A stretch of DNA of 62,902 nt, taken from the NCBI RefSeq assembly GCF_005930495.1, contig NZ_SJEX01000019.1, positions 1-62,902 on the forward strand, written 5' to 3'. This DNA is from Modestobacter excelsi. GTDB taxonomy: Bacteria; Actinomycetota; Actinomycetes; Mycobacteriales; Geodermatophilaceae. A model generated the notes under the pieces. The model made no database searches. It had not been told where the DNA came from and was given only the letters and a program-made list of their open reading frames with translations. Of the stretch, positions 14,541 to 23,193 are shown one piece after another. The translations under genes were made by a program, and so were the position numbers. How positions within the stretch are numbered: the stretch's first letter is position 1; every line of letters starts with the position of its first letter.

Positions 14541-15428
14541 GTGAGCAAGTACGTCGTCGGCCAGGAGTACGACCGCACTGTGCTGCACGCGGCGGCGAAG
14601 GCGGCTGGGTTAGACCCGGGTATCGCCTACCGCGGAATCACCGTCGTTGGCGAAGACCTGTGCATCTTTTGGAACCCGTTCAAGAAGCTCTACGCGAACG
14701 CCTGGATCGACATGCCCCGTGAGTTCACCTACTCCGGCGAGGGCACGCTCGGGCACCAGGTGGAGAAGGGCGGGAACCTCCGGTTGATGCAACACGGGGA
14801 AGCCGGGGCTCCCGTGCTGCTGTTCGTCAAGGTAGCGCGGAGCGGGTCGCGGTGGCTCCACATGGGCGAGTACCAGGTGACCGGTCACGAGTGGGGAACC
14901 AGCAAGGACGACGAAGGCAACTGGCGACGGGACCTTCGGTTTACCTTCGCCGCCCTTGAGCAGCCAGCACACGACGTGACGACGAAAGTCCCAACCCTGC
15001 CGCGGGCAGCACCCCCGGTCCCGCCGACCGAGGCCGCGCTATGGGCGGCTTTGGAGAAGGACAGGGCCGCGGGCAGCGGAGGCCGGCGTCGGCGTGGGAC
15101 ACGGACTCACCGGGACAAGCGGCTCTCTGACCCGCTGAAGACTGCCTACGTCGTCCAGCGGGCAATCGACTTTGGCGGAACCTGCGAACTCTGTGGTGTC
15201 GAACCCGGTTGGGTCGGCGATGACGGTCGGCCGCATTTCCAGGCCCACCACATCAACCCTGACATCGACCTGGTGGACTGGATCTCCGCCCTCTGCGGAA
15301 CCTGCCACGACCGGATGCATCATGCCACCGACCGGGCGACCACCGCGGTGCAGCTCCGCAGCAAGATAAGGGAGCGACAGGAGGAGCTGGGCCGGCCGAT
15401 CACCACCTCCGAAGCTGTCCTCGGGTAG
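14541..15428 (+). CDS. SRA-like plus HNH endonuclease: predicted type IV restriction enzyme
   Basis: The 295-aa product begins VGQEYDR and contains EFTYSGEGTLGHQVEKGGNL (about residues 59-78), the pattern of SRA/YDG-like modified-base readers in bacterial HNH nucleases. After a basic linker the C-terminal HNH nuclease has CELCG, AHHINPD and CGTCHDRMHH (about 217-260), supplying catalytic His and zinc Cys. It has a good ribosome-binding site (ggaggcagccact before GTG). Placed right after the DUF3883 gene, it suggests a two-enzyme defence module against phage with modified DNA. Confidence 0.75.
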   Translation: MSKYVVGQEYDRTVLHAAAKAAGLDPGIAYRGITVVGEDLCIFWNPFKKLYANAWIDMPREFTYSGEGTLGHQVEKGGNLRLMQHGEAGAPVLLFVKVARSGSRWLHMGEYQVTGHEWGTSKDDEGNWRRDLRFTFAALEQPAHDVTTKVPTLPRAAPPVPPTEAALWAALEKDRAAGSGGRRRRGTRTHRDKRLSDPLKTAYVVQRAIDFGGTCELCGVEPGWVGDDGRPHFQAHHINPDIDLVDWISALCGTCHDRMHHATDRATTAVQLRSKIRERQEELGRPITTSEAVLG

Positions 15429-15615
15429 AGCGGGAGACAGCCGGACGTTGTCTGACGGGGGCGGAGCACGGCGGCAGTTATGGCTCCGGATCCGCAGTCG
15501 TCGGGTAGGCCGCGCGACGACCACCTGGTAGCGCTCGCTGCTTCGACTCACCCCGTGGTCGACCGGCTCGTCGCTCAGGAGGTCCGGTTGGGGTGGGACA
15601 ACACCCCTTGGCTGG

Positions 15616-16443
15616 TCAGCAGAAGCGCGTCGGACAGGCCCAGCCGGGGACATTGAAGTCGTCGTCGTCGTCACCGCCGCCGTATCCGTATCCGTATCCG
15701 CCCTCACTGGTGTGACCGCTGGAGTACTCCGACGGTGGCTCGTCGCCGACGGTGACAGTGAGCAGTTGGCCCGCCCGCAGCGGAGTCCCAGTCGGTGGGA
15801 CCGACCCGATCAACGGCGCGTCGGAGTACTGCGACGCCCGCGCCAGGTTCGCGCGCGCTGCCTGCTCGCCAGGCGGCTCCAACGACGGGTCGTCGGCCAG
15901 CCCAGCGATCGGCCGGTCGACCATTAGTGGGGTGGACGCGATCTCCGGCTCATGCCCGGGGGCGTGAGCGAAGTCGACCAGCTCCTCTACCTCGTACAGA
16001 ATCTGTCCCTGCGCGGTCAGGTCGGCGACGGCAACGGTGGACGGCATTGTCGGCATTGACGGGTGAGCCGTGAACCACACGTACTCGGTCGTCTGCAGCG
16101 CAAACAGGTAGATGGGCTTACCCACCTCCCACGACTGTCCGGCCGCTGGCCGGGTGGTGACCACCGTCCATTCCGGGTCCGGCGACGGGTACCTCTCCCG
16201 CGGGGACAAGTCGTGTGCCCGTGGCTCCCCGTCGTCGACGTAGTTGCGGTGGCCCAGTTCGCGCAGCTGCGCGTCAGCTAGATCCAGCTGCACACCGGCA
16301 AGGTCAGGCACGATCACCGCGACCGGCTCTGGCTCTTCGGACGAGGGGCCGTCCGAGCCGAAAAAGTGGTGTAGAGCCATGAGCGTCACCACGAGCAGCA
16401 CATAGACGCCGTTGCCGGGCCCGTCCTGGTTCCGCGCGGCCAC
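15616..16443 (-). CDS. Membrane-anchored PASTA-like protein
   Basis: The 275-aa product has a single N-terminal transmembrane helix (about residues 13-28) and then an extracytoplasmic region. That region has a PASTA-like stretch (VPDLAGVQLDLADAQLRELG, about 46-65, then VVTTRPAAGQSWEVGKPIYL) and a second weaker one toward the end (VPPTGTPLRAGQLLTVTVGD). The C-terminal tail is a Gly/Tyr repeat followed by a run of aspartates and two cysteines. PASTA domains bind peptidoglycan or lipid II. The GTG start gives the anchor in full. Confidence 0.5.
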   Translation of the reverse strand: MAARNQDGPGNGVYVLLVVTLMALHHFFGSDGPSSEEPEPVAVIVPDLAGVQLDLADAQLRELGHRNYVDDGEPRAHDLSPRERYPSPDPEWTVVTTRPAAGQSWEVGKPIYLFALQTTEYVWFTAHPSMPTMPSTVAVADLTAQGQILYEVEELVDFAHAPGHEPEIASTPLMVDRPIAGLADDPSLEPPGEQAARANLARASQYSDAPLIGSVPPTGTPLRAGQLLTVTVGDEPPSEYSSGHTSEGGYGYGYGGGDDDDDFNVPGWACPTRFC

Positions 16444-16856
16444 CTACCGGCCCGCCCGGCCGTTACGGGACTTGAGGGTCACGGCTGTCACGATTGCATC
16501 TGCCCCCCGCGACGCCGATGACCGCGACCCCGACACCGCTCCACCGCTCCACCGCTCACACGCGTACCTCGCGTACCTTGCGTGACGCAGGCGCTTCTCA
16601 TGGCCGTGGTCGTAGTTTCGAGTAGCCGGCTCGAGTAGTTGAGCGCGCTGCCGTTGCAAGGGCACGTACGCAGGTCCGCTTGCTTGCGCGCGACTGCTGA
16701 TGGGGACCAGCGCCTATTAGCTACCCGACGATAGGCGGGGACCTGTTCCTCATCCTGGGCCGTGTCGCGGCTTAAGGGGCCGGAACTGTTAAGACTGGGA
16801 GTCGACAAGCACTGCTTGCCTGTGTCCTAGCCTCAAGTCGTACGGTGTTAACCGCC
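16444..16856. other. 413-bp stretch without a supported gene
   Basis: This lies upstream of the minus-strand PASTA-like gene and downstream of the next minus-strand gene. A tandem tcgcgtaccttgcgt-like repeat (about 16569-16584) and a cgctccaccgctccaccgct repeat (about 16536-16555) are visible. No open frame looks like a protein. Promoter of the PASTA-like gene is expected here. Confidence 0.45.
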
Positions 16857-17573
16857 CTAGGAAACCGTGCGGGTGTCGGTGCTCTTCGAGGTCGATGTAT
16901 CAGCTGAGGTCTCTTCGTCTTTTATTGCTCCCTGACTTCGCCGAGCAGTCCATGCGCCGTATGCTGCATTGGTCAAAAACCCCCCTGCAAAGCCTCCCAT
17001 GAGGCTAGCCGCGACCGTCTTGCCGATCTCGAACTCGCTGGGCACGGTCCAGTACTGGAGCTCACGGAACCGTACAATACCCGAACCCTTGGTGGGGTCT
17101 TGTGGATCCACAATGCCTATCGCGCCTGCACCATTGTTAGGCTGGACGTCCAGGTTGCCAGCGGCTAGTCGCAGGTTATCGACTCGCTTGATTGTTCCTG
17201 CTTCCACGCACACGATCACGTGGTCGATGTCCAACACCAGAACGTTGTGCCGCAATGGAAACTCGTCGTCGTCCAACTCGACCTGGTCGAAGCAGCCATC
17301 CTGGCGGATAGTCGCCTCTCGGGTGTCGAGGGAGTAGAGGACTCCTCGCTCGTTAATTTTCGAGCCTCCAACCGTTGCTGTCACAAGATCAGATGCCAGC
17401 AGGACCGTCGTTCTGTCGGTCGCTCCGGATCGTTCGACGTTGACCGTCCAGAACAGCGACAGCACGCTGGCTGCCAGGAGACCGCCGGCCCCCCACAGCG
17501 CCCACACGCGCCTCCCTCGCTGTGGGCGAGACAAATTTGCACTTGGGTCTGACATCACACGTATCACCCTCAA
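16857..17573 (-). CDS. Hypothetical membrane protein
   Basis: The 238-aa product has one transmembrane helix near the N-terminus (about residues 25-45, VWALWGAGGLLAASVLSLFW) and a beta-rich outer domain. A glycine-rich hydrophobic segment near the C-terminus (VAASLMGGFAGGFLTNAAYG) precedes an acidic Ser/Thr tail. It resembles, in layout, the element's other membrane protein at 23194-23883. An in-frame ATG at 17555 is an alternative start. No family is recognised. Confidence 0.5.
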   Translation of the reverse strand: MRVIRVMSDPSANLSRPQRGRRVWALWGAGGLLAASVLSLFWTVNVERSGATDRTTVLLASDLVTATVGGSKINERGVLYSLDTREATIRQDGCFDQVELDDDEFPLRHNVLVLDIDHVIVCVEAGTIKRVDNLRLAAGNLDVQPNNGAGAIGIVDPQDPTKGSGIVRFRELQYWTVPSEFEIGKTVAASLMGGFAGGFLTNAAYGAWTARRSQGAIKDEETSADTSTSKSTDTRTVS

Positions 17574-18493
17574 TCGGACCGCTTGGCCAGCACCCGAGCG
17601 GTCTGGCTACCCCGCCTAGAAGGTATGGGCCAGCCGTCCGGAGACGCTCATGAACATGCCTGAGGGCCACGCGATTTCAGCGCACACGCCCTGGTCAGCT
17701 TGGCACCGCGGACCGGGGGCACGTGGGCACTCGCAGGCGCTGTTCAACCAACCCGCCCACGGAACACGTCCGGCAAGCGTCAGCCCGCTGCGCGTGCCGC
17801 TGCCGGAGGTCGCCGCCATGCAAACCGCCGGCCTCCTCCAGTGGTCCGGCGAGATTCCGCTCTACCGCTGGTCAAGGAGGCGCTGCGGACGCGGCCCTCC
17901 GGCTGGTAGTGGGCGAGGTGCGGCGGGAGGAGTGCCTCGACCCGTCAAGGCCGTCCAGAAGCGCCTTACGACGAGCAAACCAGTGTCGCCGGCACTTACA
18001 TCAAGTCCGCGCTGCCGGGCGGTCAGTCGGATTTGACCCGCGGGGGGTGCCCCGTAATTGGAGTGCCACTCGGCGCGTTCCCAGCTTCGTGGTCCGGCGC
18101 GACGCCGAGGTGAGGGCCGACCGGTCGGTCATCTCGCCTCGGATTGGGTCGCCGTCCGGGCCACCTGCCGGATCAGCTTCGGCTGCTTACCGCCGCGTTG
18201 GTCCGCATCCGCCTCGCCGCGGGCTTGAACGCGAACCGCTGTCACCAATCGATAAGGCGCTCCTTGCACTGCCCCCCCCCGTTGGCAGTCCGGCGGGGGC
18301 TCAGTGCTGCCGGTGGGCGCATTTCGCCAGCTCGGAGGGCCACCCGTTGGTGGTGTCTCGGTTGGGTGACTGTCCGACCCCATCGCTACGGTGAGCCCTG
18401 CGGTACGCGCACAAGGGCGCGTCGGGATCAGGGGGTGGCAGGGCGGTGCTACTCGACCTTGCTTGCGGCAGCCTTCCTCCGGGACGATTCCGC
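17574..18493. other. 920-bp degenerate region with gene remnants
   Basis: No intact gene is supported. Short pieces look protein-like in shifting frames, for example LLQWSGEIPLYRWS near 17830 and LPLVKEALRTRPSGW near 17860. The block at 18096-18221 is one copy of a degenerate repeat also found at 24601. A run of ten cytosines at about 18272-18281 is present. The region looks like old, decaying inserted DNA. Confidence 0.5.
18096..18221 (+). repeat. Degenerate direct repeat, left copy
   Basis: About 125 bp align with 24601-24729 at roughly 80% identity with small gaps. Shared blocks include ggcgcgacgc, cccggtcggtc-like, gggtcgccgt, gggccacct, cagcttcggct and ggtccgcatccgcct. Both copies encode, across the same frameshift, RRDAEV and then VAVRAT(S/C)R(V/I)SFG. 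They look like pieces of the same pilus-type (TadE-like) gene, though I am not sure of the family. Confidence 0.6.
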
Positions 18494-18997
18494 ATGACCC
18501 AGGACCAGATCGCAACCGTCTGGGTGAACGATCCGAAGTGGTCCGCCTCAGCCAGCCGTCAGTCCATCTGGGCCCAGTGGCATGAGGCCGCCGCCGCGTT
18601 GAGAGCTGTCGTGCCGGTCTGCGCGGCCTGGGTGGGCGGTTCCTTCCTCTCGCAAGAGATGGAGCCCAAGGACATTGACTGTGTGTGGATCGTGGACGAG
18701 GGGCTGCTGGACGAGGTCCGCCAAGACCCCGACGCGCGTCAGTACATCTCACTCTTCGCCAACGGTCTTATCCGTAGGGACGACATGCGGGTCGACTGCC
18801 GGATCATGCACTGGCGGCCCAGGCCAGGCATCGAGATGGAGGACGCACGAGACCAGGACTACGCGATGTGGCGCGGATACTGGGATGACTTCTGGCAGCG
18901 TGTACGCAACGGCCCGGAGGGCGCGCCCAGGACGAGGGCGGAGACGCTGCCTCGGCGGGGCTACGTAGAGGTGGTGCTCGATGGCTTCCCTGAATAA
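18494..18997 (+). CDS. Nucleotidyltransferase-fold protein (DUF6932-like)
   Basis: The 167-aa product has the core of the nucleotidyltransferase fold. WVGGSFLS (about residues 46-53) supplies the GS motif, and KDIDCVWIVD (about 59-68) the acidic metal-binding pair. A third acidic position may lie in MRVDCRIMHW (about 97-106). This resembles DUF6932 proteins. It overlaps the next gene by 17 nt, so the two are one operon. NTases paired with another protein are frequent toxin-antitoxin or defence modules (MNT-HEPN, AbiE), but this partner is not HEPN-like by eye. Function is inferred, not shown. Confidence 0.6.
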   Translation: MTQDQIATVWVNDPKWSASASRQSIWAQWHEAAAALRAVVPVCAAWVGGSFLSQEMEPKDIDCVWIVDEGLLDEVRQDPDARQYISLFANGLIRRDDMRVDCRIMHWRPRPGIEMEDARDQDYAMWRGYWDDFWQRVRNGPEGAPRTRAETLPRRGYVEVVLDGFPE

Positions 18998-20024
18998 GGA
19001 TGCCGCCGCCTTCTTCGCGCGCTACGAAGGCGTCGAGGCCCCTGACTGGTCTACAGCCAGCGACCTGACCCGCATGGGCGTCGAATCCATGGCCGCAGAG
19101 CAGACGCTCGGCCGTGTTCTGCGTTCGCACGGGGTTGTCCGTCTCACTGGCCCGGCAGTCGATGCGAACAGTGCGCGAATGGACGGTGCAGGGGAACTGC
19201 TCACTAAGCTTCAGAAGCTGGTGACCGCACTTGGCGCATCCATGGAAGGGTCCAAGTCGCAGGTGGGCTCGTTGGCGGAGCGCTTCCGCTCCGCGACCCA
19301 ACTCCGCCTGCTGGCGGGCACAGCACCGGGCTCGGTGATGCTGTTTGTAGTTCCCGAAGCGGCACCGGCTGAGGAGCTGTACCCGACTGGGGAAGTCCCC
19401 CTTGTCGATGACCAGCGCCCCTTGGTGGACCGCAGTGCGGACGCACTGATCGACGTGCTGAGCGAGGCGTCAAGTCCGGCGGCCGACAGTGTTGCCCTCG
19501 GTCGTGAGATCGATGACTACGGAGCCCGAGTGGCAGCCGGTATCAAAGGCCTCGCTAGCGCCGTCCTGGATTCGGGCATTGAGCTTGAGTGGTCGTGGGC
19601 TGTGCCCAACCAGAATCGCCGTACTGCTCGCCTATCGATGGGCACTGCCAGATGGCTAGGAGAGTTGGTCGCTGGTCAGAGTCTTGACGTCGAGCCAGTG
19701 CAGCTCGTCGGTACGTTGCGCACGATCTCGGATCACAGCGCGTGGGAACTCCGCACCGATGCGGAAGAAACCGTGCGCATCAAGCGGGGCGATATCCCCG
19801 ACGCTGTCACTTCAAGCCTGTGGATCGGCCAGCGCGTTCGCGTCGATGCGGAGCTAGCGATGCACGTGTCACCCGGCGGCATTGAGAGGCCCGAGTACAC
19901 GGCAATCGAGGTGACGTCGCTGGACGAACTGCCGCCTCCCCCTTCCCCACGCCTCCTTGAAGCACGTGCCCGTAAAACTGAGGAGCCCAAGGCCATCGGT
20001 CCGGCACCGTCAGACGAAGCCTGA
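18981..20024 (+). CDS. Partner protein of the NTase operon (unknown family, 347 aa)
   Basis: The start overlaps the NTase gene by 17 nt. The N-terminal third is helical and mentions no known motif. A coiled segment (AGELLTKLQKLVTALGASME) is followed by a mixed region with LRLLAGTAPGSVMLFVVPEA. The C-terminal 120 residues (VQLVGTLRTISDHSAWELRT to TAIEVTSLDELPPP) look like a small beta-barrel, possibly OB-like. It ends in a Pro-rich charged tail. No family is recognised. Its fixed pairing with an NTase inside a defence-rich element makes it a good candidate for a new two-gene system. Confidence 0.6.
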   Translation: MASLNKDAAAFFARYEGVEAPDWSTASDLTRMGVESMAAEQTLGRVLRSHGVVRLTGPAVDANSARMDGAGELLTKLQKLVTALGASMEGSKSQVGSLAERFRSATQLRLLAGTAPGSVMLFVVPEAAPAEELYPTGEVPLVDDQRPLVDRSADALIDVLSEASSPAADSVALGREIDDYGARVAAGIKGLASAVLDSGIELEWSWAVPNQNRRTARLSMGTARWLGELVAGQSLDVEPVQLVGTLRTISDHSAWELRTDAEETVRIKRGDIPDAVTSSLWIGQRVRVDAELAMHVSPGGIERPEYTAIEVTSLDELPPPPSPRLLEARARKTEEPKAIGPAPSDEA

Positions 20025-20088
20025 TAAAGGGATTCCCCTAAGTTGCCTGTAGGGGTGACTGCGGTAAAGCACCACGTCGCCGCTCGGG

Positions 20089-20640
20089 TTAGACGTGCGT
20101 GATCTTGTGCCCCTGGACGGGGGGCTGCGGCTGCGGGATTTCCGGCACTACAACCCGCTCGGGCTCGACGTTCCCCCAGCGTGTCCACTTGCGACCCGCC
20201 TGGTCCCTGTAGCTCACGACCGCCGAGACGTGATGGTTCTCGGTCAACTCGATCTGATCGCCGTCTGGCCCATACACCTTGACGCCCGCCCGGATTGACC
20301 CTCCGGCGGGAAGAACGGCGCGGCGACCAGCAATGACGGTCTGCTTCCAGGGGCCCTGGCCATCCAACCACTGGACGACGAGACGCTCGATTTCGACGGC
20401 CAAGAACGGCACTGTCCCGTAGTTGGTGACCTGCACAGTGGCGGTGTGCCACACACTCTCTTTAGCGCCCTTGGTCGCCTCGACGATCAGTGTGCGAGCT
20501 TGGGCGGCCTCGTTGTCTCGCTGCGCCTTGTCCCGTTGCCGTCCGTCTCGGATGCCGATCCAGAACGCCACCACGAACGCCAAGACGGTGCCGATGGAGC
20601 CGACCCACGTACCCAGCGCATCCCAATCAACCTCGCACAC
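20089..20640 (-). CDS. Hypothetical membrane-anchored protein
   Basis: The 183-aa product has one N-terminal transmembrane helix (about residues 10-28, WVGSIGTVLAFVVAFWIGI) followed by a charged segment. A beta-rich domain with VQVTNYGTVPFLAVEIERLV (about 69-88) resembles an immunoglobulin-like fold. It ends in a proline-rich PEIPQPQPPVQG tail. GTG 20640 is used as start. The pattern is common among uncharacterised cargo proteins of actinobacterial islands. Confidence 0.55.
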   Translation of the reverse strand: MCEVDWDALGTWVGSIGTVLAFVVAFWIGIRDGRQRDKAQRDNEAAQARTLIVEATKGAKESVWHTATVQVTNYGTVPFLAVEIERLVVQWLDGQGPWKQTVIAGRRAVLPAGGSIRAGVKVYGPDGDQIELTENHHVSAVVSYRDQAGRKWTRWGNVEPERVVVPEIPQPQPPVQGHKITHV

Positions 20641-21065
20641 AGGGCAAAGTGAACCAGGCGGGCTTCGTCCGACTCACCTGCCTAGTTCCCCAGCGTTCGC
20701 CAGGCGGTGTCACTGCCGCGTTGGTCGACGCTGCCTCCGGTCGTCCTCCGAGTCGAGGTCTCTCCCCGGTCGAGGCACATTGCGTGTGATCAGCACCCTG
20801 CGCGGAGCTGAGCCCCCCGGTGGGAACCTTTCGGGAACAGGACGGTGACCGGCAGCACCACGAAGACGACTGAGGTCGCCACAGTCACGGCTGCCCCGTT
20901 CTCAAAGGCAAGGTGCCCGCCCGGCACTAAACGTCGACCGGTGTCTTGATCCCGCCTATGGAAGATGGAAGATGGGGAACCCATGCTGGTCAGCAGGTGG
21001 ACGGACCCCGCAGGCGCTAGAACGTCTCGTGACGGAGGCGGCACCGGATGGTGCCGTGCGCTGAT
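20641..21065. other. Region with a degenerate tadC-like fragment next to the IS element
   Basis: On the minus strand at about 20826-20885 the frame reads SVVFVVLPVTVLFPKGS, very like the C-terminal end of TadC (PVVFLVLPVTVLF). The matching upstream part of a tadC gene lies at 24138-24345 on the same strand. No intact gene is seen. The IS3 element is inserted at its right edge. Confidence 0.45.
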
Positions 21066-21132
21066 GGGACTGCCCCCGCTTCGGTTGACTCCATGCCTGT
21101 GAGGCTGCGGCCTCGCTGGAAGGATCAGCACC

Positions 21133-21438
21133 GTGCCCAAGCCGTTCCCGCCGGAGTTCCGGCGTGACGTGATCGCCGTGGCCCGCAAGGGCGAGGCGTC
21201 GATCTCCCAGGTCGCCCGGGACTTCGGGATCTCGGAGTCCTGTCTGCAGCGCTGGCTGAAGATCGCCGACCGAGACGACGGCCTGGCCCCGCCGGCCTCG
21301 AGTGACCGGGGCGGCGGAGGCAAGGACGAGTCCGCCGAGCTGCGGGAGCTGCGCCGACGCAACAAGCTGCTGGAACAGGAGAACGAGATCCTCCGCCGGG
21401 CGACCGCGTACTTCGCCCGCGACGTCCTCCCAAAATGA
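21133..21438 (+). CDS. IS3-family transposase OrfA
   Basis: The 101-aa product has the helix-turn-helix of IS3 OrfA (FPPEFRRDVIAVARKGEASI, then SQVARDFGISESCLQRWLKI). A leucine-zipper-like coiled coil follows (ELRRRNKLLEQENEILRRAT). It binds the IS ends and multimerises. GTG 21133 is the start. Its stop overlaps the ATG of orfB (ATGA), with aaaatga at the junction where IS3 elements often frameshift. Confidence 0.88.
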   Translation: MPKPFPPEFRRDVIAVARKGEASISQVARDFGISESCLQRWLKIADRDDGLAPPASSDRGGGGKDESAELRELRRRNKLLEQENEILRRATAYFARDVLPK

Positions 21439-22299
21439 TCTACCCGCTGGTCCAAGAGCTCGCCGCCGAGAAGATCCCCGTCGCGGTGACCTGCCGGGTG
21501 CTGGGCTTCACCAAGCGAGGCGTTCTACAAGTGGGTCGCCAACCCGGGCAGCCAGCGCGACTGGGACGACGCCCACCTGATCAACGCCGCCTATGACATC
21601 CACGCCGACGACCCCGCCTTCGGCTACCGGTTCATCGCCGACGAACTCCGCGAGCAGGGCATCGCCGCAGGTGAGAACCGGGTCGCCCGGTTATGCTCCC
21701 AACAGCGCATCTGGTCGATCTTCGCCAAAAAGCGAGGCCTGAACCGCAAGGCCGGCCCGCCGGTGCACGACGACCTGGTCGACCGGAAGTTCACCGCCAC
21801 CGCGCCCAATGTCGTGTGGCTGACCGACATCACCGAGCACAACACCGCCGAAGGCAAGCTCTACCTCTGCGCGATCAAAGACGTCTACTCCGGCCGGATC
21901 GTCGGCTACTCCATCGACTCGAGGATGAAGGCGTCGCTGGCGGTCGCCGCCCTGCGCAACGCCATCATCCGGCGGGATCCGGTCGGCACCGTGGTCCACT
22001 CCGACCGCGGCAGTCAGTTCCGCTCGAACGCCTTCGTCCGCACGATCAAGAACAACGGCCTGGTCGGCTCGATGGGCCGAGTCGGCGCCTGCGGAGACAA
22101 CGCTGCCATGGAGTCGTTCTTCGCCCTGCTGCAGAAGAACGTCCTCGACCGCCAGCGCTGGGCAACTCGCGAAGAGCTACGGCTGGCGATCATCACCTGG
22201 ATCGAGCGGACCTACCACCGCCGGCGCCGCCAACGCCGCCTCGGCCGGCTCACCCCAGTCGAATACGAGACACTCAACCTCGCCGCTACCGCGGCCTGA
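21435..22299 (+). pseudogene. IS3-family transposase OrfB, frameshifted
   Basis: Conceptually joined, this is a DDE integrase-core transposase. The catalytic residues are in VVWLTDITEH (D), VVHSDRGSQF (D) and GDNAAMESFF (E). An extra base near 21514-21519 changes the expected FTKQAFYKWV into a shifted frame, so the N-terminal 28 codons and the rest are in different frames. The downstream part, including all three catalytic residues, remains open from 21763. A sequencing error is possible but a real inactivating mutation is as likely. Confidence 0.82.
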
Positions 22300-22363
22300 C
22301 GACCCCACCCGACGAGTCAACTGAAGTCGGGGCAGTCCCGATGGCTTGGCATGATGTCTGGTC

Positions 22364-22885
22364 ATGAAGTTGAGCGAGGTCGCTACCCTAGCCGTATCGG
22401 TCTTGGCGCTTCTGGTCGCGATGCGATCAAATCAGCGGTCTGTCAAGGTTGCTCGCGCTTCTCAGGCGCTGTCCGTGGTCAAGGACATATTCGGGCAAAG
22501 AGGTCGGCCCGACTTCGTTGAGGCGCTAAATGCCGTGCGGGCCATACCGTATCCCCTCAACACCAACGTGGGGATCGAGGGGCTTCCAGACGGCCTACGC
22601 AACAAGGCGAAACTTGTCATGGCCTTCTATGAGGACCTGGGAAAGCTGGTCGCCCATGGAATTGTCGATGAGGATCTCATAATTGGCGCCCTGGGCCACA
22701 GCGTGGTATGGGCTTGGACCCCACTTGAGCGATTCATATTGGCTCAGCGAGAGAAGAATCAAACCGAGTACTTCATTTACTTTCAACACTTGGCTGCTCG
22801 GGCCATGGCCAGGACGCCTAAGCAAGTACACAAGAAACTAGGACTGGTGACAGGTCGGCCTTGGTGGCGTCGACTGCTTGCGTGA
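22364..22885 (+). CDS. DUF4760-like membrane-anchored protein
   Basis: The 173-aa product has one N-terminal transmembrane helix (about residues 3-20, LSEVATLAVSVLALLVAM) and a cytoplasmic helical domain (KVARASQALSVVKDIFGQRG, later FYEDLGKLVAHGIVDEDLII). This layout matches the DUF4760 type found near prophages and islands, function unknown. The gene starts just downstream of the IS target site, so the IS may have altered its promoter. Base composition is markedly less GC-rich than the host. Confidence 0.55.
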   Translation: MKLSEVATLAVSVLALLVAMRSNQRSVKVARASQALSVVKDIFGQRGRPDFVEALNAVRAIPYPLNTNVGIEGLPDGLRNKAKLVMAFYEDLGKLVAHGIVDEDLIIGALGHSVVWAWTPLERFILAQREKNQTEYFIYFQHLAARAMARTPKQVHKKLGLVTGRPWWRRLLA

Positions 22886-23193
22886 ACCTGACCTTTCAGG
22901 CTGGCGAGCAGCCAGCCGCAACCGCAACGGCGATCGGCTCGCGCCAACGAAGTCGGTGACCGCAAGGACGGGGTACGGCAGGCGCTGCTCGAAGAAGTGC
23001 TACTCCAAGGCCGAGACATCGTCAGAACGCTGGCGATTGAATTGCCGCGACCCCGCGCAGTTAGCTTGGAGCTCAGTCGGCTCAACCAAATCAGGTGAGC
23101 TAACTGAGCCAACTAGGGTGGCGACGTAACAGGCGAGACGAGCCTTGACAGTGGCCCGCTCAATGGGACAGGGACGAGAAGTTCTGGCGGAGA
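22886..23193. other. 308-bp stretch without a supported gene
   Basis: Only an 83-codon frame with a TTG start (22878-23129) is open, and its composition is not protein-like. The region separates converging genes. I see no hairpin with a T-tract. Confidence 0.45.

Larger units (their letters stand above)
21066..22339 (+). mobile_element. IS3-family insertion sequence (orfB frameshifted)
   Basis: Terminal inverted repeats at 21066-21091 and 22314-22339 match at 23 of 26 positions. The first bases are gggactgcccc and the inner parts read gttgactc. A 3-bp target duplication, GAT, flanks the element (21063-21065 and 22340-22342), which suits the IS3 family. It is 1,274 bp long with an orfA/orfB pair. 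A one-base insertion in orfB suggests it is no longer mobile on its own. Confidence 0.85.

Noticed and set aside
22878-23129. 83-codon ORF after the DUF4760-like gene
   Set aside because: TTG start without ribosome-binding site and no protein-like pattern.
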